A stretch of 64,000 nucleotides of DNA from Thalassotalea agarivorans (lineage in GTDB: Bacteria > Pseudomonadota > Gammaproteobacteria > Enterobacterales > Alteromonadaceae): the NCBI RefSeq assembly GCF_030295955.1, contig NZ_AP027363.1, forward strand, positions 124,001 to 188,000, written 5' to 3'. The first letter of the stretch is position 1. Every line of letters begins with the position of its first letter. Below the pieces are notes generated by a model. The model worked only from the letters and a program-made list of their open reading frames with translations. It was not told the origin of the DNA and searched no databases. Made by a program: the position numbers and the translations under genes. Positions 9,461 through 19,298 of the stretch are shown here, in pieces.

Positions 9461-9834
9461 TAGCTACCTTCCTTGCTGACGTATGTCATCAGGCTTGATA
9501 AAGGTAGTTCTTGATCTTCATTTTGGCGCACTTCAACGGTCACCGCTTTCATGTCGTTATTGGTTGTTGCCACCACTTTTTGGACCCAAAACCACTCTGC
9601 ACCGGCTATTTCTACCATACCTTTTTTGTTGTTTTTAGGTGGCCAAGATTGCTCTAAATGGATTTCAGTAAGTTGATTTGAAGCAACCCAATTGGCAATC
9701 ATTTTTTGTTCGACAAAGCCTAAACTGCGCGCACTGTTTGAGGTCGCAGATACTATCGCGATACCGGCGATGGAAAATACGGCCATTGCAATGAGCACTT
9801 CAATTAGGGTAAATCCCTTCACGCTATTCTTCAT
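9460..9834 (-). CDS. gspI: Type II secretion minor pseudopilin I
   Basis: The 124-residue pseudopilin carries VKG followed by FTLIEVLIAMAVFSIAG with Glu at +5, then the GspI signature EQKMIANWVASNQLTEI. It belongs to the tip complex that starts pseudopilus assembly. It overlaps gspH by eleven bases. Confidence 0.94.
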   Translation of the reverse strand: MKNSVKGFTLIEVLIAMAVFSIAGIAIVSATSNSARSLGFVEQKMIANWVASNQLTEIHLEQSWPPKNNKKGMVEIAGAEWFWVQKVVATTNNDMKAVTVEVRQNEDQELPLSSLMTYVSKEGS

Positions 9835-10408
9835 AGGTTAGGCCCGAATAGGTGAGGGGGGTAGCGTACAAACCAGTGACCTTAATCACTGCAGGATTGT
9901 CGTAGAAGTCTGCATCGGCTAGTTCGAAAATAGCTTCAAACGGTGTGATGTCGCCACCAGATAATATATATACCTGAGGGGTGATTTTTTTCTCTTGTTC
10001 GAGAAAGTCTTCGTCTTCTGGAATTAACTGCTCAGGATCGAATAACTGAGGTTCTTCAATCGGGAGATCATCAAAATTAAGTGTTATGGTGACTTCTTCA
10101 GGCAGAGTAACGCTTGTTGTGAACCGATCTTCTGGTACTGGTACCCAACTTGTTCCGTCGTAGGCAACAAATTGGTAGCTGTTGTCTTTTACAACAAGAC
10201 CCAACTCCATGTTGTTGAGCACACTATAGTCGGCAACGGTTTCAAAGATGGCTTTAAACTTTTGACTTTGCTGTTCAAGTTTTTGTTCCGGGGTATTGGC
10301 AAACAGATTGACTTGAACGGACGATATAACGATGCCAATGATCAATAGCACCAACATGATTTCGATTAAGGTAAATCCTTTATTTCGATACATACTGGTG
10401 CCACTCAA
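9824..10408 (-). CDS. gspH: Type II secretion minor pseudopilin H
   Basis: The 194-residue pseudopilin has NKG followed by FTLIEIMLVLLIIGIVIS with Glu at +5. GspH joins the main pseudopilus to the tip. The globular domain carries an acidic insert around residues 110-140 (PQLFDPEQLIPEDEDFLEQE) and ends in a beta pattern with TPFEAIFEL. The short gap of 23 bases to gspG holds nothing that looks like a terminator. Confidence 0.9.
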   Translation of the reverse strand: MSGTSMYRNKGFTLIEIMLVLLIIGIVISSVQVNLFANTPEQKLEQQSQKFKAIFETVADYSVLNNMELGLVVKDNSYQFVAYDGTSWVPVPEDRFTTSVTLPEEVTITLNFDDLPIEEPQLFDPEQLIPEDEDFLEQEKKITPQVYILSGGDITPFEAIFELADADFYDNPAVIKVTGLYATPLTYSGLTYEE

Positions 10409-10431
10409 TTCACACTAAACCAAAACTTGGC

Positions 10432-10875
10432 TTATTGGAAATCGCCTAGATTCCAGTTACCGATGTCGTCTTCTGTCCCTGGTTCACGGTCTGGACCCAT
10501 AGAAAACACATCCATACGGCCATTTTCGCCTGGATTTAACAGCTGATAGTCACTACCCCAAGGGTCTTTTGGTAAACGCTTGATGTAACCACCTTCAGGA
10601 AAGCGGCGTGGCAGTGGTTCGATATCTGTTTGGTCAACTAACGCTTCCAACCCTTGTTCTGTCGTTGGGTAGTCATAGTTATCGCTGCGGTACAACTCTA
10701 GTTGTTGCTCTAAGGTATTAATGTCGCTGACTGCTTTTTGCATATTGGCGCGTTCAGTTTGGCCAAGTAAGTTAGGGGCAATCATGGAGGCTAATACACC
10801 TAAAATAACGATCACGATCATGATCTCGATTAGCGTCATGCCGCGTTGCGAAGATAATTGCTTGATACTCTTCAT
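10432..10875 (-). CDS. gspG: Type II secretion major pseudopilin G
   Basis: The 147-residue protein is the main pseudopilus subunit. It shows QRG followed by MTLIEIMIVIVILGVLAS with Glu at +5, then the near-invariant YRSDNYDYPTTEQGLEALV and LPKDPWGSDYQ stretches and a C-terminal calcium-site region with GPDREPGTEDDIGNW. Length and motifs are typical. A prepilin peptidase (GspO/PilD) is needed for processing and is not in the window. Confidence 0.96.
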   Translation of the reverse strand: MKSIKQLSSQRGMTLIEIMIVIVILGVLASMIAPNLLGQTERANMQKAVSDINTLEQQLELYRSDNYDYPTTEQGLEALVDQTDIEPLPRRFPEGGYIKRLPKDPWGSDYQLLNPGENGRMDVFSMGPDREPGTEDDIGNWNLGDFQ

Positions 10876-10886
10876 AAAAAATCCTA

Positions 10887-12116
10887 TTAACCTGCTACTA
10901 AATTGTTTAATTCGATAATTGGCATCATAACAGCTAATACAATAAAGAGTACGATGCCACCCATGCTAAGCATGATTGTTGGTTCTAATGCTTTTAGTGA
11001 GACATTGATTAAGCTATCAAGTTCACGATCTTGGTTGTCGGCCGCTTTGTCTAGCATATGTTCTAGCTGCCCAGACTTTTCACCACTGGCTATCATGTGT
11101 AGCATCATTGGTGGGAAAAGTTTAGTTTGCTGCAGTGCGGCCCTTAAGCTGGTACCTTCGCGGACTTTATCCGCGGCTTGCCCTACTTGGTCTTTAATAT
11201 AGACGTTGTCTAGTACTTCGGCAGCTATCTTCATTGCGTCGAGCAATGGGACAGCACTTGCGGTTAAGATACTTAGCGTTTTGGCAAAGCGCGCAGCATT
11301 AGCGCCACGTATTAGTCGTTTGACACCAAATAACGACAACAAGAACTTGTGATATTTATACTTAAACGATTCATTACCCAATGCCCGTTTAAAACCGGCG
11401 ATGGTGGCCAGTATCCCTATCAGCAAATACACGCCATATTGATTGATAAAATCCGAGGCATCGATCAAAAACTGTGTTGAACCAGGCAGTGAGTGCCCCA
11501 TATCAATAAACTGATTGACAATTTTTGGCACAACCACTTTTAGCAATACTATGATGATGACGATACAGATCAGGACCAGCATCGTAGGGTAGATTAACGC
11601 GCCTTTAATTTGTGATTGTGTTTTTTCTCGCTGCTCAGTGTAGTCAGCCAAACGTTCTAAAACTTTATCTAAATGACCTGATTTTTCGCCTGCCGCAACC
11701 ATGGCGCGAAACAGGTTGTCAAAAATATTGGGAAATTCCGCCATACTTTCGGCAAGGCCATAACCTTCTGTCACCTTAGTGCGCACAGCCATAACAACGC
11801 TTTTTATATGCGCTTTCTCGGTTTGCTCTGCAACGGCAAGTAATGACTCTTCAAGTGGTAAGCCCGATTCCACTAGAGTGGCTAATTGGCGGGTAAATAG
11901 CGCAAGGTCACTGGCGGAAATTTTACGCCCGCGGTAAAACCAGCTCACGCCACCAGTGCTTGATTGCTTAAGCTTTTTAACACTAGGAGTAACATCAACA
12001 GGCATCAAGCCTTGTTCACGCAATTGCGCACGCACTTGTCGAGCGGTATCGCCTTCGATAATACCTTTTTTGTTTTTTCCACGATTGTCTATCGCAACGT
12101 ATTCGAAAGCTGCCAT
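10887..12116 (-). CDS. gspF: Type II secretion inner-membrane platform protein F
   Basis: GspF is the polytopic core of the platform that transmits motion from GspE. The 409-residue product starts with the AFEYVAIDNRGKNKKGIIEGD motif and has two GspF/PilC repeat domains (about residues 70-195 and 275-395). Each holds the FTRQLATLVESGLPL-type or FAKTLSILTASAVPLL-type helix, and there are three membrane spans. It is spaced three bases from gspE and eleven from gspG. Confidence 0.95.
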   Translation of the reverse strand: MAAFEYVAIDNRGKNKKGIIEGDTARQVRAQLREQGLMPVDVTPSVKKLKQSSTGGVSWFYRGRKISASDLALFTRQLATLVESGLPLEESLLAVAEQTEKAHIKSVVMAVRTKVTEGYGLAESMAEFPNIFDNLFRAMVAAGEKSGHLDKVLERLADYTEQREKTQSQIKGALIYPTMLVLICIVIIIVLLKVVVPKIVNQFIDMGHSLPGSTQFLIDASDFINQYGVYLLIGILATIAGFKRALGNESFKYKYHKFLLSLFGVKRLIRGANAARFAKTLSILTASAVPLLDAMKIAAEVLDNVYIKDQVGQAADKVREGTSLRAALQQTKLFPPMMLHMIASGEKSGQLEHMLDKAADNQDRELDSLINVSLKALEPTIMLSMGGIVLFIVLAVMMPIIELNNLVAG

Positions 12117-12119
12117 TGG

Positions 12120-13661
12120 TTAGTCTTCTCTTGTTACGCGCAGCACTTCTTCAAGCGTAGTGACACCGGCTAGGACTTTTTCAAAGCCGTCATGGCGAAT
12201 ACTTGGCGTTGACTTGCGAATGACTTTTTCTATGGCTTGCTCACCTTTACCATTGTGAATCAGCTCGCGAACCTTATCGTCGACAACTAATAATTCGTGA
12301 ATACCTGTGCGACCTTTATAGCCTTTAAAGTTACAATCTACGCAACCTTTAGCGCGGTATATAAGGGTTGAGTCATCGTCCAGTTTCAGTAGTTTACGTT
12401 CGTCCGCATCTGGCGCATGCGCTTCACGACATGACGGGCACAGTGTTCTAACAAGACGTTGCGCCAATACACCTAATAAACTAGACGATAATAAGAAGGG
12501 TTCTACACCCATATCTTCCATACGCGTGATAGCACCAGCCGCTGTGTTAGTATGTAGCGTAGATAATACTAAGTGACCGGTTAAACTGGCTTGTACACCA
12601 ATTTGCGCGGTTTCCAAATCACGAATCTCACCAACCATTACTACATCTGGATCTTGACGTAAAATTGCACGTAAGCCACGAGCAAAGGTCATATCAACCT
12701 TTGTGTTTACTTGGGTTTGGCCGATCCCTTCGATAGCATATTCAATCGGGTCTTCAACGGTAAGTACGTTGCGCTCATGCGCATCGATTTGGGTTAAACC
12801 TGCATACAAGGTGGTACTCTTACCCGAGCCCGTAGGTCCGGTAACTAAGATAATGCCATGTGGTTTGTCGATAAGCTCTGAAAAACGTTGGCGACAACTG
12901 TCGGTCATACCTAGATCTTGTAAATCCAAGCGTGCAGCGTTTTTGTCTAGTAAACGCAGTACCACGCGCTCGCCATGCCCTGTTGGCATTGTTGATACAC
13001 GAACATCTACAGCACGGCCTGCGATTCTAAGTGAAATACGACCATCTTGTGGGATGCGTTTTTCAGCAATGTCTAACTTCGCCATGACTTTAATACGAGA
13101 AACTAAAAGCGAGGCTAGCTTTCGATTTGGTTTTAACACCTCTCGTAACACGCCGTCGACACGAAAACGAATTTGTAGGGCTTTTTCAAAGGTTTCAATG
13201 TGGATATCTGACGCGTTTTCTTTGATTGCTTCACTTAGCATCGCATTTATCATCTTGATGATAGGCGCGTCATCTTCGTTTTCTAATAGGTCTTCCGTTT
13301 CAACCATTTCGTCAGCTAACGAATAGAGGTCTACTTCATTACCTATGTCTTCCATCATTTGCTTCGCTTCTGACGAATCTCGCTGATACGCTTCAGTAAG
13401 CAATAATTCAAATTGTTCTTGAGACTTAGTTTCTATCGCGAAAGGTTGTTTAACCACGCGGCGTACTTCATTGATACTGGCAACAGGAGTGTCGGGCAAA
13501 CAATAAAGTACTAGACCATCATCTTGTTGTTGCACCAGTACTTGGTGTCTTTTAGCGAACTGAAAAGGTAAGCCAGAAAGCTGAACGTCTTCTTGTTCAG
13601 CTTCTTCAATTATCGCTTGTTCTGCTGCGATGTTGTCATCAACAAGGTTTTCTGTGCTCAT
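12120..13661 (-). CDS. gspE: Type II secretion ATPase E
   Basis: The 513-residue cytoplasmic ATPase powers pseudopilus assembly. Visible features are an N-terminal GspL-binding domain, the N2 domain ([20 protein letters not shown]), Walker [10 protein letters not shown] at about residues 275-283, an Asp box and Walker B ([13 protein letters not shown]), a His box (LSTLHTN), and a zinc site with Cys408/Cys411 and Cys440/Cys443. All catalytic motifs are intact. The stop lies five bases... in operon order gspD precedes it by five bases and gspF follows after three. Confidence 0.96.
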   Translation of the reverse strand: MSTENLVDDNIAAEQAIIEEAEQEDVQLSGLPFQFAKRHQVLVQQQDDGLVLYCLPDTPVASINEVRRVVKQPFAIETKSQEQFELLLTEAYQRDSSEAKQMMEDIGNEVDLYSLADEMVETEDLLENEDDAPIIKMINAMLSEAIKENASDIHIETFEKALQIRFRVDGVLREVLKPNRKLASLLVSRIKVMAKLDIAEKRIPQDGRISLRIAGRAVDVRVSTMPTGHGERVVLRLLDKNAARLDLQDLGMTDSCRQRFSELIDKPHGIILVTGPTGSGKSTTLYAGLTQIDAHERNVLTVEDPIEYAIEGIGQTQVNTKVDMTFARGLRAILRQDPDVVMVGEIRDLETAQIGVQASLTGHLVLSTLHTNTAAGAITRMEDMGVEPFLLSSSLLGVLAQRLVRTLCPSCREAHAPDADERKLLKLDDDSTLIYRAKGCVDCNFKGYKGRTGIHELLVVDDKVRELIHNGKGEQAIEKVIRKSTPSIRHDGFEKVLAGVTTLEEVLRVTRED

Positions 13662-13666
13662 GACGA

Positions 13667-15799
13667 TTAATTCTGTCCATCAACAACAGGTGGCTCGACG
13701 TTTTCTGCGTCAATTGGCATTGGCGAATTACCTAGCTTTTCTTGTTCATATTCTTTGTATGAAGGCGGCAAGGTTAAATCGTCGTTCCATTCAGGCAAGA
13801 TAGGCAACTTGTCGTCGTCTAATAGTTCAATGCCTTGGCGACGTTTTGCTTTTTCAACGTCACGGATGTAGTTGTATTTTTCGCGGCTCAGTTGCTGCAT
13901 TAGCTCGCCGTCACGAATAATGGTTGGACGCAAAAATACCATAAGGTTGCGTTTACGCACTGTGCTGCTGGTTGATTTAAACAAGTGACCTAACACAGGA
14001 ATATCACCTAATAACGGTACTTTTTGTTGGCTTTCTTGCACATCTTCGTCAATCAAACCACCTAAAATAACGGTATCGCCATCATCGGCCATAACTACAG
14101 TTTTGATTTCACGTTTGTTAATTGTAATATCGACGCCCGTAGCACCACTGACTGACGACACTTCTTGTTCAATCGTTAATTGAACACCTGTACCTTCGTT
14201 AACTTGTGGTGTTACCTTCAGTTTGATACCGATTTCTTGACGGTCTACTGTTTGAAAAGGGTTAGCATTGTTACTACTTGCTGTTGAGCCAGTAAGAATT
14301 GGTACTTCTTGACCCACAATAAAGAAAGCTTCTTCGTTGTCTAATGTGGTAACGCTTGGCGTTGAAAGTACGTTTGAATTGGTGTCTGTACTAACGGCTT
14401 GAACTATCGCACCCCAGTCGTTATCGACAATACCAAACATCATACCGTTTACTGTACCTAATACTTGCGCAAGTAGGCTGTAATCGCCGCGAGTATCTGG
14501 GTTTTTAGTAACAACAGGGTTACCATTGGCGTCAATGGTAGTTACTTCATTACCTTCTTCGCCCTCAGCTGCTACTGCAGCTCCAGCGATTTGAGAAATA
14601 GGTGCTGGACCATTGTTAAACTGCGTGAAAGAACCTTTTTCACTGTACCACTGAACACCTAAATTAACGCCGTCACCTTCAAACACTTCAACAATAATTG
14701 CTTCAACTAATACTTGTGCTCGGCGAATATCGAGTTGGCGAATAACGGCTTCCAGTGAACGCTGCATATCAGGTTGCGCCGTAATGACAACACTATTGGT
14801 GTTTTCATGAGCTTCTATACTGATGTTACGTTTTTTGCTCCGTGAAGTGCTCTTGCTACCTGCTTGGCTTGTTTCTGCTTCGATAGATGCCGAAACACCT
14901 TCGAGAACTTTCACCATTTCTTCCGCTTTCGCGTACTTCAAGTAGTAAACACGTGTGTTACCGTTGCTTTCCATTTCGCTATCTAAGCGTTCCACTAAAC
15001 GCGCAACGCGTTCACGTGCAAGACGTTCACCACTTACGATAACGCTGTTGGTTCGCTCATCTGCAACAATTTTTGGAATTAAGAAAGTCGGGGTAGCACC
15101 TTTTGCTGTTGGGTTGGTTTTATTCATTGCTTCAACAATGCGCACCATTTCACCAGCAGAGGCATATTTTAACTGAATAATTTGTACGTCTTGGTCACCC
15201 GCGCGGTCAACCTTTTCGATGATTTTAACGATACGGTTTACCACTGATGCGGTACCCGTCACCATAATAACATTAGCAGGGTCATAGTTAGTTACGTTGC
15301 CGTTACCTGCTTGGTCTACAAGCTGGCGCAAAAGAGGTACTAACTCACGTACAGTAACATTTTTTACTTCAATAACGCGGGTGATCATTTCGTCACCAAC
15401 GCTGTCGTAGTTGTCGCCTACCACTGGAATAGAGGATGTTTTTGCCTTTTTGTTACGCACAATCTTGACGACATTGTTTGGCATTTCTACTGCCGCAAAA
15501 CCATATACTTCAAGAACATTGAGGAAAAACTGATAGTACTGCTCTTCTGTTAGCAAATCGTAGCTGCGAACATTGATTTTGCCGCGTACGTTAGGGTCAA
15601 CAATCATGGTTTTCTTTAAGTTCTTACCCACGATGTTGATGAATTCGGTGATTTCAGTGCCTTTAAAGTTAGGCGAGTACTGCGCTGCATATACATAAGG
15701 TACTGGCGCGATAAAGTTAAAACTAAGCGCTAAAGAGCAGGCGAGAAATACGCTGCTTATTGTTTTTTTGGTGCTTGTTTTACGATTAATCAGTTTCAT
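13667..15799 (-). CDS. gspD: Type II secretion outer-membrane secretin D
   Basis: The 710-residue secretin forms the outer-membrane channel. A signal peptide ends near YVYAAQ. The N0 domain ([20 protein letters not shown]) and three N1-N3 repeats follow ([35 protein letters not shown]). The secretin core has [15 protein letters not shown] and the hallmark [17 protein letters not shown] Ser/Lys/Arg-rich insert in N3 ([10 protein letters not shown]) and a loop after the gate are lineage details. A short S-domain-like tail is present. No GspS pilotin gene is in the window. Confidence 0.96.
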   Translation of the reverse strand: MKLINRKTSTKKTISSVFLACSLALSFNFIAPVPYVYAAQYSPNFKGTEITEFINIVGKNLKKTMIVDPNVRGKINVRSYDLLTEEQYYQFFLNVLEVYGFAAVEMPNNVVKIVRNKKAKTSSIPVVGDNYDSVGDEMITRVIEVKNVTVRELVPLLRQLVDQAGNGNVTNYDPANVIMVTGTASVVNRIVKIIEKVDRAGDQDVQIIQLKYASAGEMVRIVEAMNKTNPTAKGATPTFLIPKIVADERTNSVIVSGERLARERVARLVERLDSEMESNGNTRVYYLKYAKAEEMVKVLEGVSASIEAETSQAGSKSTSRSKKRNISIEAHENTNSVVITAQPDMQRSLEAVIRQLDIRRAQVLVEAIIVEVFEGDGVNLGVQWYSEKGSFTQFNNGPAPISQIAGAAVAAEGEEGNEVTTIDANGNPVVTKNPDTRGDYSLLAQVLGTVNGMMFGIVDNDWGAIVQAVSTDTNSNVLSTPSVTTLDNEEAFFIVGQEVPILTGSTASSNNANPFQTVDRQEIGIKLKVTPQVNEGTGVQLTIEQEVSSVSGATGVDITINKREIKTVVMADDGDTVILGGLIDEDVQESQQKVPLLGDIPVLGHLFKSTSSTVRKRNLMVFLRPTIIRDGELMQQLSREKYNYIRDVEKAKRRQGIELLDDDKLPILPEWNDDLTLPPSYKEYEQEKLGNSPMPIDAENVEPPVVDGQN

Positions 15800-15823
15800 T
15801 GTTTTATCTTACTGCGTTTATTG

Positions 15824-16789
15824 TTAGTCAACGCTTAACAGAACTTCTGTTAGCTCTTCGCCACGACGAACCATCAAGGCGATTTGACTCTCACTTCTAA
15901 TTTGTCTTAACGCTTCCGCCGCTTCCATTGGATTGGTTAAATCTAATCCATTAACCGACGTCGCTATATCACCAGACTTTAAACCCGCTTCATTAAAGAA
16001 GTCGCGATTTTTTCCTGGTCTTAATAAATAACCTATGATTTCGCCGTTTTCTTTTTTCGGCGAAATTTTTAGATAATCCGAAATCTTACCTGGATCATCT
16101 TTTAAATCATCACGCAGTGATTGTGCACTAGCACGAAATGCATCACTACTTTGGGTGCGCACGCTTGGCCCAATTTCACGGTTATTTGGCATTGTACGAG
16201 CATTACTTACACCACGGCTTTGAGTACTGCTCGCTCGTGCACTACTATTGTTGCTGCTAGCACTGGTCTCGTAGTCAAAACCGTCAAGCATCAAGGTTTC
16301 TAGTTTACCGGACTGTTTTATCAGTACTCTATCGGGTAATACGCGCTCTAACGTGGCCCGTGTCCCCTTAATTTTTTCACCGACACCATAGGTTTCTTGA
16401 GCGCCTGATGAGGTAATGATTGCTGCCGCAACACTAGGATCATCGCTAGCGACAAGCCCTGAAAGCGATATATTTAAACGTGTCTCTGGTGCACTTTCGA
16501 CAACTTCAACGGCTTCTGGTTCCTTATTTTCGGTGTAGAGGCCAAATAAATTGAGTGCTTTCAAGGTTTGCAAGTTGAGTTGTTCGCGACTGCTGGCTTG
16601 ATTGTAACTATTTGTTTTAGTGCCAGGCGCAACAAAAGCCGTAGGTTGAGCGACGCTTCCCCACGTAATTTGACTGAGCAAATAGCCGGTGTACACAATA
16701 AACCCTAGGGTGACTACTTGCGCAATTTTTTGCTGTGGTAATTGTTGTAACTGCGATCCCAGCGAATCCAGCATGTTGCTTAACTGCAT
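15824..16789 (-). CDS. gspC: Type II secretion protein C
   Basis: GspC links the inner-membrane platform to the secretin. The 321-residue product has a cytoplasmic start, a membrane span at about residues 25-43, a homology region (LNISLSGLVASDDPSVAAAI and YGVGEKI, about residues 108-170), a Ser-rich linker, and a C-terminal PDZ domain with LRPGKNRDFFNEAGLKSGD and VNGLDLTNPMEA. It is the first gene of the operon. The gap to the divergent hslR gene must hold both promoters. Confidence 0.95.
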   Translation of the reverse strand: MQLSNMLDSLGSQLQQLPQQKIAQVVTLGFIVYTGYLLSQITWGSVAQPTAFVAPGTKTNSYNQASSREQLNLQTLKALNLFGLYTENKEPEAVEVVESAPETRLNISLSGLVASDDPSVAAAIITSSGAQETYGVGEKIKGTRATLERVLPDRVLIKQSGKLETLMLDGFDYETSASSNNSSARASSTQSRGVSNARTMPNNREIGPSVRTQSSDAFRASAQSLRDDLKDDPGKISDYLKISPKKENGEIIGYLLRPGKNRDFFNEAGLKSGDIATSVNGLDLTNPMEAAEALRQIRSESQIALMVRRGEELTEVLLSVD

Positions 16790-16870
16790 TGAACCTTAAT
16801 AATTATATTCATTGGTAAAATAACCCGTTGATAATACTTTACGCTAGCGTTTGCAACAAGGATAGGATGC

Positions 16871-16889
16871 AACTATTTACCAAATAGTT
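16871..16889. promoter_or_regulatory. Perfect inverted repeat between gspC and hslR
   Basis: AACTATTT and AAATAGTT form an exact eight-base inverted repeat around ACC, 82 bases upstream of gspC and about 120 upstream of hslR. Its form suits a dimeric regulator, but I cannot name one. Confidence 0.4.
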
Positions 16890-17010
16890 ACATAGCCAGC
16901 TGTAAACCCTACTACATTCGCTAGTTTCACAAAGCAAATTATGCTATTCTGCGCCACTATTTATCTGGCTTTCAACGTATTTGTCAGCCTAATCAGTAAC
17001 GCATAGTTTT

Positions 17011-17424
17011 ATGGCAACAAAAAACAAAGAAAATTCCGCAGAAAAGACAATTTATCGCCTAGATAAATGGTTATGGGCTGCTCGTTTTTACAAAACGCGA
17101 GCAATAGCCAAGCAAATGATTGATGGCGGAAAAGTGTTTTATAACGGTCAGCGGACTAAATCTGGTAAGGCTGTAGCTATCGGAGATCGTATTCAAGTGA
17201 GACAAGGATACGAGGAAAAGGAAGTGCTAGTTGTGGCACTTGCAGATAAACGCCGAGACGCTACCTTTGCACAAACTTTGTACCAAGAAACAGAACAAAG
17301 TGCTCAAACAAGAGAAAAGAATGCGCTAGCGCGCAAACAAGGGTTTTTACTTAGCCCTGCTAGTGATACCAAGCCAGACAAGAAACAACGTCGCCAACTT
17401 AGACAGTTTAAAGAGGGTTATTAA
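17011..17424 (+). CDS. hslR: Heat-shock protein 15 (S4-domain ribosome rescue factor)
   Basis: Hsp15 binds 50S subunits that still carry nascent chains and helps recycle them. The 137-residue product has an S4 RNA-binding domain at about residues 15-75 (YRLDKWLWAARFYKTRAIAK, then GGKVFYNGQRTKSGK) and a basic C-terminal tail (KPDKKQRRQLRQF). The length matches the family. It is followed after two bases by hslO, the usual heat-shock pair. Confidence 0.95.
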   Translation: MATKNKENSAEKTIYRLDKWLWAARFYKTRAIAKQMIDGGKVFYNGQRTKSGKAVAIGDRIQVRQGYEEKEVLVVALADKRRDATFAQTLYQETEQSAQTREKNALARKQGFLLSPASDTKPDKKQRRQLRQFKEGY

Positions 17425-17426
17425 TT

Positions 17427-18278
17427 GTGACTACCGATGTATTAAATCGCTATATTTTTGATGAATTGCACGTTCGTGGCGAAATGGTGCAATTGACCGA
17501 CAGTTTTCAGCAAATGGTCGCGAATCATAATTATCCTGCCGGTGTGCAAGCATTGTTAGGTGAATTGGTGGCTGCAACTTGTTTACTAACAGCAACACTA
17601 AAATTTGAAGGTGAAATTACTGTTCAGTTGCAAGGTGACGGTCCGATAGGCTATCTCGCCGTAAACGGTAATCATAAACAAGTGATGCGTGGTATCGCGA
17701 AGCTAGCTGAAGATACCCAAGCTGAGGGGTTAAGAGACCTAGTAGGTAAGGGTAATATGGTGATCACTTTACGTCCTGAAAGCGGCGAGCCTTATCAAGG
17801 TATTGTTGCTTTAGAAGAAGATACGATTGCCGGTTGTTTAGCGCACTACTTTGAAGTTTCTGAGCAGATCCCGACTAAAATTTGGTTGTTTAGCGACAAA
17901 CTAAACACCAAGGTAGCAGGTGCTTTAGTTCAGTTATTACCTGATGGTGAAGACAAACAAAAGCAGCTCGACGACTATGAACATTTTTGCCAGTTAACTG
18001 AAACCATTAAGCCGGAAGAAATCTTTTCGCTTGATGCTGAAGAGTTGTTGTATCGTTTATATCATCAAGAAAAAGTGATGATGTTTGACCCGCAACAGGT
18101 GACCTACCAATGTACGTGTTCTGAGCAAAAATGTTTAAACGCGATTGCACAAATTGAACCTGCTGAAATTAAATCTATTTTGGAAGAACAAGGCAATATA
18201 TCAATGACGTGTGATTATTGCTTAACAACCTATACCTTTGATGAACAACAGCTTGCAGGGTTATTAAACGCACAATAA
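17427..18278 (+). CDS. hslO: Redox-regulated chaperone Hsp33
   Basis: Hsp33 is a cytoplasmic holdase switched on by oxidation. The 283-residue product shows LTATLKFEGEITVQLQGDGP and GIVALEEDTIAGCLAHYFEVSEQIPT. It ends in the zinc switch with Cys-x-Cys (CTCSEQKC) and Cys-x-x-Cys (TCDYC). The start is GTG, with AAGAGGG inside the end of hslR as ribosome binding site, so translation is likely coupled to hslR. Confidence 0.96.
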   Translation: MTTDVLNRYIFDELHVRGEMVQLTDSFQQMVANHNYPAGVQALLGELVAATCLLTATLKFEGEITVQLQGDGPIGYLAVNGNHKQVMRGIAKLAEDTQAEGLRDLVGKGNMVITLRPESGEPYQGIVALEEDTIAGCLAHYFEVSEQIPTKIWLFSDKLNTKVAGALVQLLPDGEDKQKQLDDYEHFCQLTETIKPEEIFSLDAEELLYRLYHQEKVMMFDPQQVTYQCTCSEQKCLNAIAQIEPAEIKSILEEQGNISMTCDYCLTTYTFDEQQLAGLLNAQ

Positions 18279-18305
18279 AAAAAGGAGCTGATGCTCCTTT
18301 TTTTA
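18277..18305. terminator. Bidirectional terminator after hslO
   Basis: AGGAGC and GCTCCT pair around TGAT with A and T runs on both sides. It serves hslO and could also stop the convergent lipoprotein gene. Confidence 0.85.
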
Positions 18306-18346
18306 TGACTGTATTGTCTTGCTAGTCAGTTGAGATTAGCAGCACC

Positions 18347-18859
18347 TTACTGCGCTTCCTCTTCTTTAATTGGCTTCGGGTAATCTAATTCCATCTCTAC
18401 TCGAGCAATTCCTTGCGCGTTTTGAATACGTTTATAGGCGGCTAGCATATCAAGCTCATTGATAGGGTTGGCGCGATAGATATTGTTTTGAACGCGACGC
18501 AAGTTAAAACGGGAATTAAGCACGTCGAGTGCTTTGTCGCTGTCTTTTTCTTCTAACACGATCAAAAACCGACCAGTTACACGCGCCATACGCTTTGTTT
18601 TTGCATTTTCAATCATATGATTTCGTTTTAGTGGCAGTTCACGTACAACAAAATACTGATTATTAATTTGTACTAACGCTTTTTCTGCAAGTTGTTTCTT
18701 GGTGACTTGCGTTTGCTCTTCGCTTGGTTTGCTGTCGACGATATCAGCGCTCACATTCATTGGCTGATCTGTGGTTACGGGTGGCGGTGGTGTCTCGCTA
18801 CATGCAGAAATGAAAAACAAGGAGAACAGGGAAAAAGAGGCAGCGTTAATTAGTTTCAC
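18347..18859 (-). CDS. Putative lipoprotein, function unknown
   Basis: The 170-residue product has a signal with lipobox ISAC followed by Ser, which suggests an outer-membrane lipoprotein. A Pro-rich linker (ETPPPPV) follows. The C-terminal domain (about residues 65-165) is alpha/beta with VQINNQYFVVRELP, RFLIVLEEKDSDKALDVL and GIARVEMELDYPKP. The repeated beta-alpha pattern resembles a small peptidase-inhibitor-like (I9) or ferredoxin-like fold, but I do not recognise a family. It is monocistronic between hslO and pckA. Confidence 0.65.
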   Translation of the reverse strand: MKLINAASFSLFSLFFISACSETPPPPVTTDQPMNVSADIVDSKPSEEQTQVTKKQLAEKALVQINNQYFVVRELPLKRNHMIENAKTKRMARVTGRFLIVLEEKDSDKALDVLNSRFNLRRVQNNIYRANPINELDMLAAYKRIQNAQGIARVEMELDYPKPIKEEEAQ

Positions 18860-19298
18860 GAAGATATTCCATTAGGTGTTTGTAAATAGCATAACCATTT
18901 TCATAATTTCTGCCAAATTAAAGCAGAAAAATCGTTTTGATAAACAGCATATTAATTATGTGATACTGACGATAACTATTAATTATAAGCGGTTATGATC
19001 AAAAACCTGTAAACTTACACAAAAAGTTAAGTTAATAGCCCCTTAAACTCCGTAATTTTGCCAAATATGATCGGAAAATTACAACAATAAAATCCATTCT
19101 TTCGTCTTCTCATTATCGCGCTATACCCCTTATATTTATTGGTTAAGGGATTATTTATGAAAGTTATATTGAAAGTTTTCAAAATAAACAAAAAATTACT
19201 TTCGTTTTAGTTTCTATTCCCCTACAATTGCAACCTCTTAAAACCACCACAATAACAATAATGCCAAATCGTCTTAATTTTATGAGGAGATCTAAGAC
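18860..19298. other. Long intergenic region upstream of pckA
   Basis: This AT-rich stretch of 439 bases holds no gene. It contains an inverted repeat TTTCTGC/GCAGAAA (18907-18929), two direct copies of TATTAATTAT (18950-18959 and 18977-18986), a palindromic TTGAAA-GT-TTTCAA (19169-19182), and GAGGAGA before the pckA ATG. The repeats are plausible regulator sites; the regulators are unknown. I looked for a CRP box, as found at E. coli pckA, and saw no convincing one. Confidence 0.4.

Noticed and set aside
12703-13326. Open frame of 207 codons on the plus strand
   Set aside because: It is the antisense of gspE, whose motifs are complete.
18956-18975. CRP box upstream of pckA (TGTGATACTGACGATAAC)
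   Set aside because: Only the left half fits TGTGA; the right half does not match TCACA.
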